From NCBI GenBank assembly GCA_934256595.1, contig CAKQOW010000007.1, positions 1 to 64,000 of the forward strand: DNA of 64,000 nucleotides. The letters run 5' to 3'. The notes under the pieces were generated by a model. It saw nothing but the letters and a program-made list of their open reading frames with translations. It ran no database searches and was not told the origin of the DNA. Positions 33,294 through 41,604 of the stretch are shown here, piece after piece. The DNA comes from an uncultured Clostridia bacterium (lineage in GTDB: Bacteria; Bacillota; Clostridia; Peptostreptococcales; Anaerovoracaceae). The translations under genes and the position numbers were made by a program. Numbering within the stretch: the stretch's first letter is position 1; each line of letters starts with the position of its first letter.

Positions 33294-34475
33294 TCAGTCG
33301 TCGTCCTCGTTAAAAAAGTCCTGTATATAGTCAAGGAAATCCTCGAAATCCTCAAAATCACTCTGCACAAAATCATACAGTATCGGCTCTTTAAACTCAT
33401 ACTTTGAAACCAGAGCAAGATATCTGCTCAGATCGCTTCTCCTCAAATCTCTTTCGAGACTGTGTATGTTTTCGATACTGTATGCCGCAGCTATGAGCTG
33501 TCCGAAAGCCGTGACATAATATATGCCGTACACGTCCTCGCTCATTTTGAATATTCTCTTGTTGACATGCTCATTGTTCCTGTTGAAAATCATATAGAAC
33601 CTGCCGTTTTCGTGAGATGTAACCATTGAATTCAGCGACAGCTCCATCATGCCCATATCGAATATCTCAGGGCTTGTAAGTATATCGTACACCGTCACGA
33701 ATTCAGGCCTTGCCAGCATCATTGCCGCCTCTGCCGAGCTGACCTTAAATCCGGAGCATTTCTCAAAATGGGTGACTCTGAAATTCTCAACATGAACCTC
33801 TGAAACAAGCAGAGTATATCTCTCGCCGGAATCTATAAGGCTTTCGCACATATATTTTCCCTCTGAAATCTCATCTATGACATTACGGTAAAGCGCCGCC
33901 GCCCTGTAATCGTCATACACTCTGACATCAACGCCGTCCTCCGCAAGAAACTTTGCAGCCTCATAGTCGTGGCCGAAGCACCTCATAAGAAAATAGTTTA
34001 CGGTCTGATAATCTGAGGTTATGGCAGTACATTCCCTGCTCATAAGCTCCTGTTTCTCTTCGTCTGTAAGCTCTATTCTTTTTTCGGTTACAAATTCGTA
34101 TTCTGCCGCATCGGGCGGAAGCTTGATATTGTGGCTGCTGTTGAAATCCGCATATTTTTGCAGCATGGCTCTTGCCTGTCTCTCGTTTATGTCTATCTGC
34201 CTGCCTCCAAGTCCTCCCGCAAAGGACTGCTCCACTATGACAATCTGAGCCATATCATTGCCCTTAACGCTCTTGTAGCGCTCAAAGCCGTGCTCCTCGC
34301 AGTCAAAATAGAAGAACTGATGCAGATCCTCATCGTCTATTATCCAGTGAATATACATACATATCACGCCCATAAGCCTGGTATCCGTCACATAGGCAGA
34401 TATAAATGATATGCTTCTGCCGGCAGGGCTGTCACAGAGACCGCCCTTTATAAGTTTTAGTTCTGATTTATTCAA
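33294..34475 (-). CDS. Hypothetical protein of unknown function (393 aa)
   Basis: Read from the TTG at 34475, because GGAAGGTAAGG lies just upstream and would be inside the gene if the earlier TTG at 34502 were used. No recognised domain. It is rich in Asp and Glu, with a very acidic end (DFEDFEDFLDYIQDFFNEDDD). Near the N-terminus is a hydrophobic stretch (ISFISAYVTDTRLMGVICMYIHWI) and LTDEEKQEL follows mid-protein. There is no signal peptide. It is first of a three-gene operon and sits back-to-back with metK. Confidence 0.6.
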   Translation of the reverse strand: MNKSELKLIKGGLCDSPAGRSISFISAYVTDTRLMGVICMYIHWIIDDEDLHQFFYFDCEEHGFERYKSVKGNDMAQIVIVEQSFAGGLGGRQIDINERQARAMLQKYADFNSSHNIKLPPDAAEYEFVTEKRIELTDEEKQELMSRECTAITSDYQTVNYFLMRCFGHDYEAAKFLAEDGVDVRVYDDYRAAALYRNVIDEISEGKYMCESLIDSGERYTLLVSEVHVENFRVTHFEKCSGFKVSSAEAAMMLARPEFVTVYDILTSPEIFDMGMMELSLNSMVTSHENGRFYMIFNRNNEHVNKRIFKMSEDVYGIYYVTAFGQLIAAAYSIENIHSLERDLRRSDLSRYLALVSKYEFKEPILYDFVQSDFEDFEDFLDYIQDFFNEDDD

Positions 34476-34539
34476 AAGCCTTACCTTCCTTTTAATAATC
34501 AATCAAATTAAGTATACCCTATTCTGAAGAAATTACAAG

Positions 34540-34567
34540 TTGACAATTTTAAAGTATGTAATATAAT
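34540..34567 (+). promoter_or_regulatory. Promoter of metK
   Basis: TTGACA (34540-34545) and TATAAT (34562-34567), spacer 16 nt, with the start a little upstream of the SAM riboswitch. Confidence 0.75.
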
Positions 34568-34598
34568 ATATATATTACATTTAAGAACTAAATATAAT

Positions 34599-34697
34599 CC
34601 TTATTAAGAGCGGCTGAGGGAATAGGCCCATTGAAGCCCGGCAACCTGTATCAACAAGGTGCTAAATCCTACAGAATATCAGTTCTGAAAGATGAGG
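34599..34697 (+). promoter_or_regulatory. SAM-I (S-box) riboswitch aptamer
   Basis: The S-box core is plain: ttattaagagcggctgaggg, then gcccggcaacc, and P1 closes as CCTTAT (34599-34604) with ATGAGG (34692-34697). It binds S-adenosylmethionine. It stands directly ahead of a terminator and metK, giving classical end-product control of SAM synthesis. Confidence 0.95.
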
Positions 34698-34714
34698 AAT
34701 TCAGTAAATTATAT

Positions 34715-34745
34715 GCCTCTTTTCAGAAAAGAGGCGTTTTTATTT
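34715..34745 (+). terminator. SAM riboswitch terminator
   Basis: GCCTCTTTT pairs with AAAAGAGGC around a CAG loop and is followed by GTTTTTATTT. Forms when SAM is bound and stops transcription before metK. Confidence 0.93.
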
Positions 34746-34778
34746 CGATAAGGATTAAAGATTAAAGGAGATAACACA

Positions 34779-35969
34779 ATGAAGAAACTATTCACATCAG
34801 AATCAGTAACAGAGGGTCATCCTGACAAAATATGCGACCAGATATCAGATGCAATATTAGACGCCATATTTGAGCAGGACCCGATGGGCAGAGTAGCTGC
34901 TGAAACAACAGTAAACACAGGCTATGCAATGGTAATGGGAGAAATCACAACCTCTTGCTATATAGACATTCCCAAGATTGCAAGAGATGTAATAACCGAA
35001 ATAGGATACGACAGAAGCGAATACGGCTTTGACGGTCACACCTGTGCAATTATGACATCAATAGACGAGCAGTCGGGAGATATTGCAATGGGCGTTGACA
35101 ATGCCCTTGAATACAAAGAGGGAACTCTTCACGACGAGGCTGTAATCGAAGCTACAGGCGCGGGAGACCAGGGTATAATGTTCGGCTTTGCCTGCAATGA
35201 AACTCCCGAATTAATGCCTATGCCTATCGCACTGGCTCACAAGCTGGCAATGCAGCTTGCAAAGGTAAGAAAAGACGGAACTCTTAAATATTTAAGACCT
35301 GACGGCAAGACACAGGTTACAGTTGAATATGACGACCATCAGGTAAAGAGAATAGACACAGTACTGGTTTCAACACAGCACGATCCCGATGTAACACTTG
35401 AGCAGATCAGAGCAGATATGCTTGAATATGTAATCAAACCTGTAATTCCTGCAGAGCTGCTTGACGATGATACCAAATACTTTGTAAATCCTACAGGCAG
35501 ATTTGTAATCGGCGGACCTCACGGAGATTCGGGCCTTACAGGCAGAAAAATAATAGTTGATACCTACGGCGGATATGCAAAGCACGGCGGCGGCGCATTC
35601 TCCGGCAAAGACCCTACAAAGGTTGACCGTTCGGCTACCTATGCTGCAAGATACGTTGCAAAGAACATAGTTGCGGCAGGACTTGCAGACAAATGCGAAA
35701 TACAGCTTGCATACGCAATAGGCGTTGCAAAGCCTGTATCAATCCTTGTAGATACATTCGGCACAGGCAAAATCTCAGAGGAAGCCATATCCTCACTGGT
35801 TGCAGAGCATTTCGATTTAAGACCTGCTGCAATCATCAGAGATTTAGGCCTGAGAAGACCTATCTACAGACAGACTGCGGCATACGGCCACTTCGGAAGA
35901 ACCGATATAGATCTTCCTTGGGAGCACACTGACAGGGCTGAAATATTAAGAAAAGAAGCGGGACTGTAA
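34779..35969 (+). CDS. metK: S-adenosylmethionine synthetase
   Basis: A 396-residue MetK with SVTEGHPDKICDQISDA, GAGDQGIMFGFA and GGGAFSGKDPTKVDRS signatures. It makes SAM from methionine and ATP. AGGAG precedes the ATG. It is the only gene under the SAM riboswitch here, so the cell shuts off SAM supply when SAM is plentiful. Confidence 0.98.
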   Translation: MKKLFTSESVTEGHPDKICDQISDAILDAIFEQDPMGRVAAETTVNTGYAMVMGEITTSCYIDIPKIARDVITEIGYDRSEYGFDGHTCAIMTSIDEQSGDIAMGVDNALEYKEGTLHDEAVIEATGAGDQGIMFGFACNETPELMPMPIALAHKLAMQLAKVRKDGTLKYLRPDGKTQVTVEYDDHQVKRIDTVLVSTQHDPDVTLEQIRADMLEYVIKPVIPAELLDDDTKYFVNPTGRFVIGGPHGDSGLTGRKIIVDTYGGYAKHGGGAFSGKDPTKVDRSATYAARYVAKNIVAAGLADKCEIQLAYAIGVAKPVSILVDTFGTGKISEEAISSLVAEHFDLRPAAIIRDLGLRRPIYRQTAAYGHFGRTDIDLPWEHTDRAEILRKEAGL

Positions 35970-35974
35970 AATAC

Positions 35975-36003
35975 AAGGGCGAGGGAAATCAATCCTTCGC
36001 CTT
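35975..36003. terminator. Shared terminator between metK and the serine hydrolase
   Basis: AAGGGCGAGG / CCTTCGCCTT hairpin (one bulge) in the convergent 3' end, with A/T-rich flanks on both sides. It overlaps the hydrolase C-terminus. Confidence 0.6.
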
Positions 36004-37032
36004 TAATAATATATCAAAAATCTGTCTGCATATTTTTTTCATCTCCGCCTGTCTTGTATTTGTAAGAGCTATGAGATAAAAGTCCTCTTCGGGACATATC
36101 CAAAAGGCAGACGAAAACCCGTCATCTCCGCCGTTATGTCCGTAATATATCTCTTCGTTTCTCTCATATAGGAACCAGCCTGTACCCATATACTCATTCT
36201 TATTAAGAGTCTTTACCCCTGGCTGCCATATATGGCTGTAGGTTTCCTGCGCCAGCAGCGGCTTCGCAGCTTTTCCGAGGCTTCCGTCTATATGAAGCTG
36301 CGCAAATTTCTCAAGGTCATATATATTCGATGTCAGAGTCGAGCTTGGTGCGTGAATTCTGTTGTACGGATAATATTTCTCGTACACGATATGCTTTGTC
36401 GCATCCTTGGTGTGAGGTTTTACAAGCTTCTCCTTATCACTTCTTGCAAAGGTGAGAAATGATGAATTTTTCATTTCCGCAGGTATAAATATATTCTCAT
36501 CTATATACTGTTCAAAGCTCATACCCGAAATTTCTGATATGACTGCGCCCAGTATATCGTAGCCTGCATCGCTGTAGCAGAAGCGGTTTTCTGACGGCGC
36601 TGACAGCAGGGCTCTTTTTCGTATTTCATCGCTCAGAGCATATTCCTTAAGCGCAGTTTCCGAGGTTTCCGGCCTGTCCCAGTGCAGATCATAAACCATA
36701 CCGATTCCCGATGTGTGCTGCAGCAGGTCTCTGACTGTAATATCCCCTGCCCTCTCATCATTTATTTTAAACCCTGAAATTATATCCCCCACTCTGTCAT
36801 CAATATTCAGCATTCCTCGCTCTGCAAGCTGCATTACAGCAGTTGAGGTAAACAGCTTGGCAACCGATGCGCAGTGAAACACATCGCTTAATTCCAAAGG
36901 CTTCTTTGCCGGAAAATCCGAATATCCGAAAGCTCTCCGGTATATTAAATCCCCTGCCTTTACCGAAACCGCAAGTCCCGGCAGGTCCTGATAAAAATAT
37001 ATGTCCTCGAGATATCTGTCTAAATTCTTCAA
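35989..37032 (-). CDS. Serine hydrolase of the class C beta-lactamase family
   Basis: A 347-residue penicillin-binding-protein-fold hydrolase. The active-site SxxK is in ASVAKLFTSTA, the Tyr of the second motif in CYSDAGYD, and the third motif is HNGGDDG, replacing the KTG of true beta-lactamases. There is no signal peptide, so it is more likely an intracellular or unusual esterase/D-amino peptidase than an antibiotic-resistance enzyme. It is convergent to metK and divergent to an aldo/keto reductase. Confidence 0.82.
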   Translation of the reverse strand: MKNLDRYLEDIYFYQDLPGLAVSVKAGDLIYRRAFGYSDFPAKKPLELSDVFHCASVAKLFTSTAVMQLAERGMLNIDDRVGDIISGFKINDERAGDITVRDLLQHTSGIGMVYDLHWDRPETSETALKEYALSDEIRKRALLSAPSENRFCYSDAGYDILGAVISEISGMSFEQYIDENIFIPAEMKNSSFLTFARSDKEKLVKPHTKDATKHIVYEKYYPYNRIHAPSSTLTSNIYDLEKFAQLHIDGSLGKAAKPLLAQETYSHIWQPGVKTLNKNEYMGTGWFLYERNEEIYYGHNGGDDGFSSAFWICPEEDFYLIALTNTRQAEMKKICRQIFDILLKAKD

Positions 37033-37052
37033 AACTCGCTCCTTTACTTTTA

Positions 37053-37080
37053 TTGATATATTAAGTATACTAAATATAAT
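37053..37080 (+). promoter_or_regulatory. Promoter of the aldo/keto reductase
   Basis: TTGATA (37053-37058) and TATAAT (37075-37080), spacer 16 nt, in the divergent gap. Confidence 0.55.
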
Positions 37081-37104
37081 CAGTTTTGGGAAAGGATAAA
37101 TACT

Positions 37105-38226
37105 ATGAAATACACAAATTTTAAAGATAACAAAGTTTCCCTGCTAGGAATGGGATGTATGAGGCTTCCTCTCGGAGCCGATGACAAGGTTGATGAAGCA
37201 GAGGCAATCAGAGTCATAAGGCATGGTATCGACAACGGCATCACATATATTGATACTGCGTATATGTACCACAACGGCTTCAGCGAGAGAGTAATCGGCA
37301 AAGCTCTCAAAGACGGCTACAGAGAAAAGGTTCTGCTGGCAGACAAAATGCCGCCATGGCTTGCCAGAAGCGAGGAGGATATCGAAAAGATTTTCAACAA
37401 ACAGCTCGAAAGACTGCAGACAGACTGTATAGACATGTACCTTATTCACAATGTAGGCAGCAAACTATGGAAATTCACCGAAAAATACAATGTACTCGAT
37501 TTCCTCACAAAGAAAAAAGAAGAAGGCAAGATCCGCCATATAGGGTTTTCGTTCCATGATGATTACGAATTCTTTGAGGAGGTTATAGATAAATTCCCAT
37601 GGGAGTTTGTGCAGATACAGTTAAACTATATCGATGAGAATTTCCAGGCGGGAGTAAAAGGCCTGAAGCTGGCAGGCGAGAAGGGTCTCCCTGTAATTAT
37701 TATGGAGCCTCTCAAGGGCGGCAGACTGGCAAGCACAATGCCTCCTGCAGTAGATGAAATCTGGTCACAGATGAAAGAAAAAAGAACTCCTGTGGAATGG
37801 GCATTCAGATGGGTTGCGGACTTCCCTGAAGTTATGACAATATTAAGCGGAATGAGTTCCTATGCACAGCTTGAGGACAACCTGAGAATCTTTGAAGATC
37901 TGAAGCCCGGCAGCCTCACATCCGATGAAAAGAAAGTAATCTCCGCAGTGGCAGATAAATTCCATGAGCTTATCGAATATGACTGCACTAAATGCAGATA
38001 CTGTATGCCATGTCCTGAAAAAATAGATATACCTAGAACTATTGATTTATATAACCAGCTTGGCATATATGATAATACAGCCGCTATCAGGATGGAATAC
38101 AGCTGGATGGCTCCTCATCTTCCGTCAAAATGCGTAACCTGCAGGAAATGTGAGTCCCACTGTCCGCAGAGCCTGCCGATTTCCGATATTATGAAAAAAG
38201 CTGCGGCTGAATTTGAAAACAAATAG
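37105..38226 (+). CDS. Aldo/keto reductase with C-terminal 4Fe-4S domain
   Basis: A 373-residue AKR fused to a ferredoxin-like tail. The barrel has the Asp/Tyr of DTAYMYHNG, a Lys in LADK and a His in LIHNVG, the standard tetrad. The tail has two Cys sets, CTKCRYCMPCP and CVTCRKCESHCP, for two 4Fe-4S clusters. Clostridial relatives reduce unknown carbonyl substrates with ferredoxin-linked electrons. Monocistronic, followed by a clear terminator. Confidence 0.88.
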   Translation: MKYTNFKDNKVSLLGMGCMRLPLGADDKVDEAEAIRVIRHGIDNGITYIDTAYMYHNGFSERVIGKALKDGYREKVLLADKMPPWLARSEEDIEKIFNKQLERLQTDCIDMYLIHNVGSKLWKFTEKYNVLDFLTKKKEEGKIRHIGFSFHDDYEFFEEVIDKFPWEFVQIQLNYIDENFQAGVKGLKLAGEKGLPVIIMEPLKGGRLASTMPPAVDEIWSQMKEKRTPVEWAFRWVADFPEVMTILSGMSSYAQLEDNLRIFEDLKPGSLTSDEKKVISAVADKFHELIEYDCTKCRYCMPCPEKIDIPRTIDLYNQLGIYDNTAAIRMEYSWMAPHLPSKCVTCRKCESHCPQSLPISDIMKKAAAEFENK

Positions 38227-38233
38227 ACTTGTA

Positions 38234-38266
38234 AATGAGCAGGATAATATTCCTGTTCATTTTTAT
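38234..38266 (+). terminator. Terminator of the aldo/keto reductase gene
   Basis: AATGAGCAGGA / TCCTGTTCATT with a 6-nt loop, followed by TTTTATTTT. Confidence 0.85.
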
Positions 38267-38280
38267 TTTGAGAAGAAATA

Positions 38281-38302
38281 AGCGAGGTCATACGACCTCG
38301 CT
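38281..38302 (-). terminator. Terminator of the carboxynorspermidine-synthase-like gene
   Basis: AGCGAGGTC pairs with GACCTCGCT across a 4-nt loop, followed by TATTTCTTCTC on the minus strand. Confidence 0.75.
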
Positions 38303-38319
38303 GTTATCTGCAATTTAAA

Positions 38320-39606
38320 TTATTTTGAAACTGCGTCTAAGAAAGCCTTTTCGTTTAATTCATCTGCATATTCTGAATCCATTTCTTTGATTCCTGCAGG
38401 GAATTCGTACTTAGCAAGTCTTTCTACGAATGGATCTGGATCGAAGTGTTCTGGTCCCCATGCGCCTGCATCGTTCCAGATTCCCTTAGCGATAAGTTCC
38501 ATCATGATTACAGGACCTACTGCAGTCTGAGCAACTACTGAGTTAGTAGTGTACTTAGCGATACATTCCTGGTTGTCAGCGATCTGATATAAGTAAACTG
38601 ATCTGTACTTGCCGTCTTTCCATCCAGTTACCCAAGTACCAGCGCAGCCCTTACCGGTCATTGTCATTGTAGCATCAACCGGGCTAGGGATAACTTTGCA
38701 TACGAAGTCTCTAGGAGTGATTTCGCTGTCGCCAACCTTGATCTTGTTTCTCTTGTCTGAAAGACCATATTCAAATAATACCATTAATTTCTTTCTGAAA
38801 TCAGCAGGTACACCATACTTGAATGTACATCTGTTACAGTCGATTTCTCTTGGTACTAACAGTACTTCTTCGTGTTCAACGTTGATTACTTCTACATCGC
38901 CGATTCCGCCAGGGAAGTTGAAGATTTCAGGTTCTGAGAACTGTTCTGTACAGAACCAGTGTCCTTCAGGATGTTCTTCGTTCTTTTCCCAGATTACAGG
39001 TGGCTGTAAGCATTCTTCGATAGTTGTCCATACTGAGAAACCAAAGTCTGAATCAGTATTTCCGTAGTTATCTCCGTCTCTTACGTTAACTTCGTCGATC
39101 TTGTCGAATAAGTGCTTAGCTGCATACTTAGCAAATACGTCAGCCATACCCGGTTCAACACCTGATCCGCAGATAGCGATCTTTCCTGATTTTTCCCATT
39201 CCTTCTGCTTAGCGAACTGATAGTCACCAAGTTTGATGTTTGTTAATTCATAAGGTTTTTCAGGGTGCTCTGTACCTAATGTCATAGCACAGTCTAAGTA
39301 TCCGATACCGATTTCTAAGCAAGTATCAAATATAGTTTCGTTCATTCTTGGGTCGCAAGCGTTCATTGCGAAATCGCAATCATGCTTCTTTGCAACTGAT
39401 TTGATGCTCTCTGCATCCATTGCGTTGATCTGTTCAGGAACGAATTTTCCTCCGCCGCAGATTTCGTTAGCAACTTTCTTTGCTCTTTCAAGATCATAGT
39501 CAGCAACTACTACTTTCTCTGCCCAGTCTCCGTCTGCTCCTGCTCTAGCTATAATCTTAGCAGCTGATGTACCAACTCCGCCAGCTCCGATGATTAAAAG
39601 TTTCAT
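38320..39606 (-). CDS. Carboxynorspermidine synthase-like (saccharopine dehydrogenase family)
   Basis: A 428-residue NAD(P)-dependent enzyme with the GAGGVGTSAAK Rossmann start, the Cys-containing NACDPRMNETIFD and the long FDCVARPFY-type core seen as EYLDCAMTLGTEHP and VEPGMADVF. In bacteria this group joins aspartate semialdehyde to diaminopropane or putrescine to give carboxynorspermidine or carboxyspermidine. The partner decarboxylase NspC is not adjacent. Codon choice is more strongly biased than in neighbours (GTTCCGTA-type Ala/Thr codons with final T/A), hinting at high expression. Its own promoter and terminator frame it. Confidence 0.75.
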   Translation of the reverse strand: MKLLIIGAGGVGTSAAKIIARAGADGDWAEKVVVADYDLERAKKVANEICGGGKFVPEQINAMDAESIKSVAKKHDCDFAMNACDPRMNETIFDTCLEIGIGYLDCAMTLGTEHPEKPYELTNIKLGDYQFAKQKEWEKSGKIAICGSGVEPGMADVFAKYAAKHLFDKIDEVNVRDGDNYGNTDSDFGFSVWTTIEECLQPPVIWEKNEEHPEGHWFCTEQFSEPEIFNFPGGIGDVEVINVEHEEVLLVPREIDCNRCTFKYGVPADFRKKLMVLFEYGLSDKRNKIKVGDSEITPRDFVCKVIPSPVDATMTMTGKGCAGTWVTGWKDGKYRSVYLYQIADNQECIAKYTTNSVVAQTAVGPVIMMELIAKGIWNDAGAWGPEHFDPDPFVERLAKYEFPAGIKEMDSEYADELNEKAFLDAVSK

Positions 39607-39720
39607 ATCATTACCTCCATTTTATGTTCAGCATTATTGCTGTTTTACACTTATCTGTACTTTTATTCTACCATATCATTCTTTTGATACAACTATGGGT
39701 TTGCTTAAAATAAATACTAA

Positions 39721-39756
39721 TTTGCTCAATGTTCCGAATTTCAAACATTGAGCAAA
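39721..39756 (-). terminator. Terminator of the tagGH-type pair
   Basis: A perfect 13-bp stem, TTTGCTCAATGTT with AACATTGAGCAAA, loop 10 nt, followed by TTAGTATTTATTTT on the minus strand. The T-run is imperfect but the stem is strong. Confidence 0.7.
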
Positions 39757-39763
39757 TATATCC

Positions 39764-40585
39764 TTACATTTCTTCGTTGTCTTCCTCGTCATCAGTCTCA
39801 AGTTCAACAGAACGTTCTTCAATCTCTTCTTCGAGAGTTTTTTCAATTTCATCTTTTCTAACAAAGTTGTCTTCATAAAACCTGCCCGCTTCTTTTAACG
39901 GTCCGTCAAAGGCCACTTTGCCAGAGTCTATAACGATGCCTCTGGTGCAAAGCTGCTTGTTAAGAAGCATAGATCCCGAAACAAACAGAAGCGTGACATT
40001 TTCATCTGAAATTATTGATTTCAGCCTGTTTATACATTTAATCCTGAAGCTCTTGTCACCTACTCCCATGGCTTCATCTATTATCAGTATATCGGGTTTC
40101 ATGGTCATATTAATGGCAAAGCCCAGTCTTGCGGCCATACCGCTGGAGTAGGTTCTGACAGGCTGGTCTATATATTCTCCAAGCTCCGCAAATTCTATTA
40201 TCTCATCCTCGTGCTCCTTAATCTGCTCATCACTCCACCCAAGCAGCCTGCCTCTCAGATACAGGTTCTGTCTGCCTGTAAATTCAGGGTCAAAGCCCGC
40301 CCTCAGTTCAAGAATAGCATTTATGCTGCCATTTACCTCAATCTCGCCCTTAGTAGGAAAGGTAACCCCTGTTATCATCTTCATAAGAGTGGATTTGCCC
40401 GCGCCGTTGTTGCCTATAAAGGCTACTGTTTCTCCTTTGTAAATTTCAAAAGAAACATTATTGACAGCTTTTTTCTTTTTGTATTTGCCTTTTCTGAAAA
40501 GAACGGATTTCATTCTTTCTCTGTTGCTTTTGTAGAGTCTGTATACCTTTGTAACATTCTTCACTTTTATAATAGGTTCACTCAT
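39764..40585 (-). CDS. tagH: Teichoic-acid/polysaccharide ABC exporter ATPase
   Basis: A 273-residue ABC ATPase counted from the ATG at 40585, which has AGGAGGGC upstream; the earlier ATG lies in the permease overlap. Walker A is GNNGAGKSTLMK, signature motif YSSGMAARLGFA, Walker B ILIIDEAMGVGD. The IFRKGKYKKKKAV region and AVNNVSFEIYKGE match TagH/Wzt-type exporters. With the permease it moves a lipid-linked glycopolymer across the membrane. The C-terminal tail is very acidic (EEIEERSVELETDDEEDNEE). Confidence 0.85.
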   Translation of the reverse strand: MSEPIIKVKNVTKVYRLYKSNRERMKSVLFRKGKYKKKKAVNNVSFEIYKGETVAFIGNNGAGKSTLMKMITGVTFPTKGEIEVNGSINAILELRAGFDPEFTGRQNLYLRGRLLGWSDEQIKEHEDEIIEFAELGEYIDQPVRTYSSGMAARLGFAINMTMKPDILIIDEAMGVGDKSFRIKCINRLKSIISDENVTLLFVSGSMLLNKQLCTRGIVIDSGKVAFDGPLKEAGRFYEDNFVRKDEIEKTLEEEIEERSVELETDDEEDNEEM

Positions 40586-40595
40586 TGCCGCCCTC

Positions 40596-41411
40596 CTACA
40601 GAACATCCGGAATTTCTTTTCTCAGTCTTTTGTAAAGCCACAGCGCAACCATTGCGAATACAAACAGCACAAACAGGAAGCACAGCAGCTGTTTCCACTG
40701 TTCAAAAAACCAGATATGCCTTGTAAAGCAGTTTCTGTAGCCCTCAACAATATATGTCACGGGGTTGAAGTAAAACAGTCTCCTTATCCATAAGTACGGA
40801 ATGGATTTCACGTCAAAGAGAATTCCCGAAAGCCAGAATATTGCCGACACCATAGCCTTGAGCATATTGTGAAAGTCCCTGCTCACAACGGAAAGCAGAC
40901 CCGTCACCATACTCCATACGATAGTAAACAGCAGCATGAATACAGTATATAAAGGAAGCTGTATCCAGTAAACCGACGGCGGAAATCCGAAGCAGAAAAA
41001 CATAACAACGACTCCGCCCATCAGAAGAACATGGCTGTACATATTGGATATGCTCACAAATGTCGGTATCACCGAAACGGGAAATTTTATCTTTGTTACG
41101 AGCTGCTTGTATCTGCGGAAGCACGAAGCGCCGCTGAAAATCATATCCCTCATATAAAACCATGTCACCATGCCCACAACAAGCCACAGAAAATACGGAC
41201 ATATAATTCCGTCTATCGACTTGGAGCCTCTGAAGCCTATGGTAATTGCAAACCAGAATACGAATATCGTCATCATAGGCTTTACAAAAGCCCATACCCA
41301 GCCCAGTCCCGAGCCTTTGAAATCCTTGTCTATATCTACTTTCGCAAGACTTATTATCTGCGATTTATATGATATATGCTCATTAATTATCTCTTTTAAT
41401 ACTTTAAACAT
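40596..41411 (-). CDS. tagG: Teichoic-acid/polysaccharide ABC exporter permease
   Basis: A 271-residue ABC-2-type permease with six hydrophobic segments and the family's WFYMRDMIFSG and YFNPVTYIVEGYRNCF motifs. It works with the adjacent ATPase to export a lipid-linked polymer. It starts with ATG after AGGGGAAG and is divergent to the glycerophosphotransferase, a usual layout for teichoic-acid loci. Confidence 0.85.
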   Translation of the reverse strand: MFKVLKEIINEHISYKSQIISLAKVDIDKDFKGSGLGWVWAFVKPMMTIFVFWFAITIGFRGSKSIDGIICPYFLWLVVGMVTWFYMRDMIFSGASCFRRYKQLVTKIKFPVSVIPTFVSISNMYSHVLLMGGVVVMFFCFGFPPSVYWIQLPLYTVFMLLFTIVWSMVTGLLSVVSRDFHNMLKAMVSAIFWLSGILFDVKSIPYLWIRRLFYFNPVTYIVEGYRNCFTRHIWFFEQWKQLLCFLFVLFVFAMVALWLYKRLRKEIPDVL

Positions 41412-41489
41412 AGCTTCCCCTGTTTGACATACCGCAGACCCGCCGCCGCATGACCTGTCCTCATATAGCTTTTACAAGTTCTATGAGTT

Positions 41490-41518
41490 ATTATATTCCA
41501 TACCGATAAAAAAATCAA
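41490..41518 (-). promoter_or_regulatory. Promoter of the exporter pair
   Basis: TTGATT (41513-41518) and TATAAT (41490-41495), spacer 17 nt, 79 nt before the permease start. Confidence 0.65.
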
Positions 41519-41604
41519 CATTTCCCCCTTTAGCCTGCCTGCAATTATTTACTTTGAGTCTGACTTATGGTAAATTATATATGATTGACTAAAAGGAAAC
41601 ATTA

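Noticed and set aside
35989..37032. Beta-lactamase resistance gene
   Set aside because: No signal peptide and an HNGG third motif in place of KTG. More likely an esterase or peptidase.
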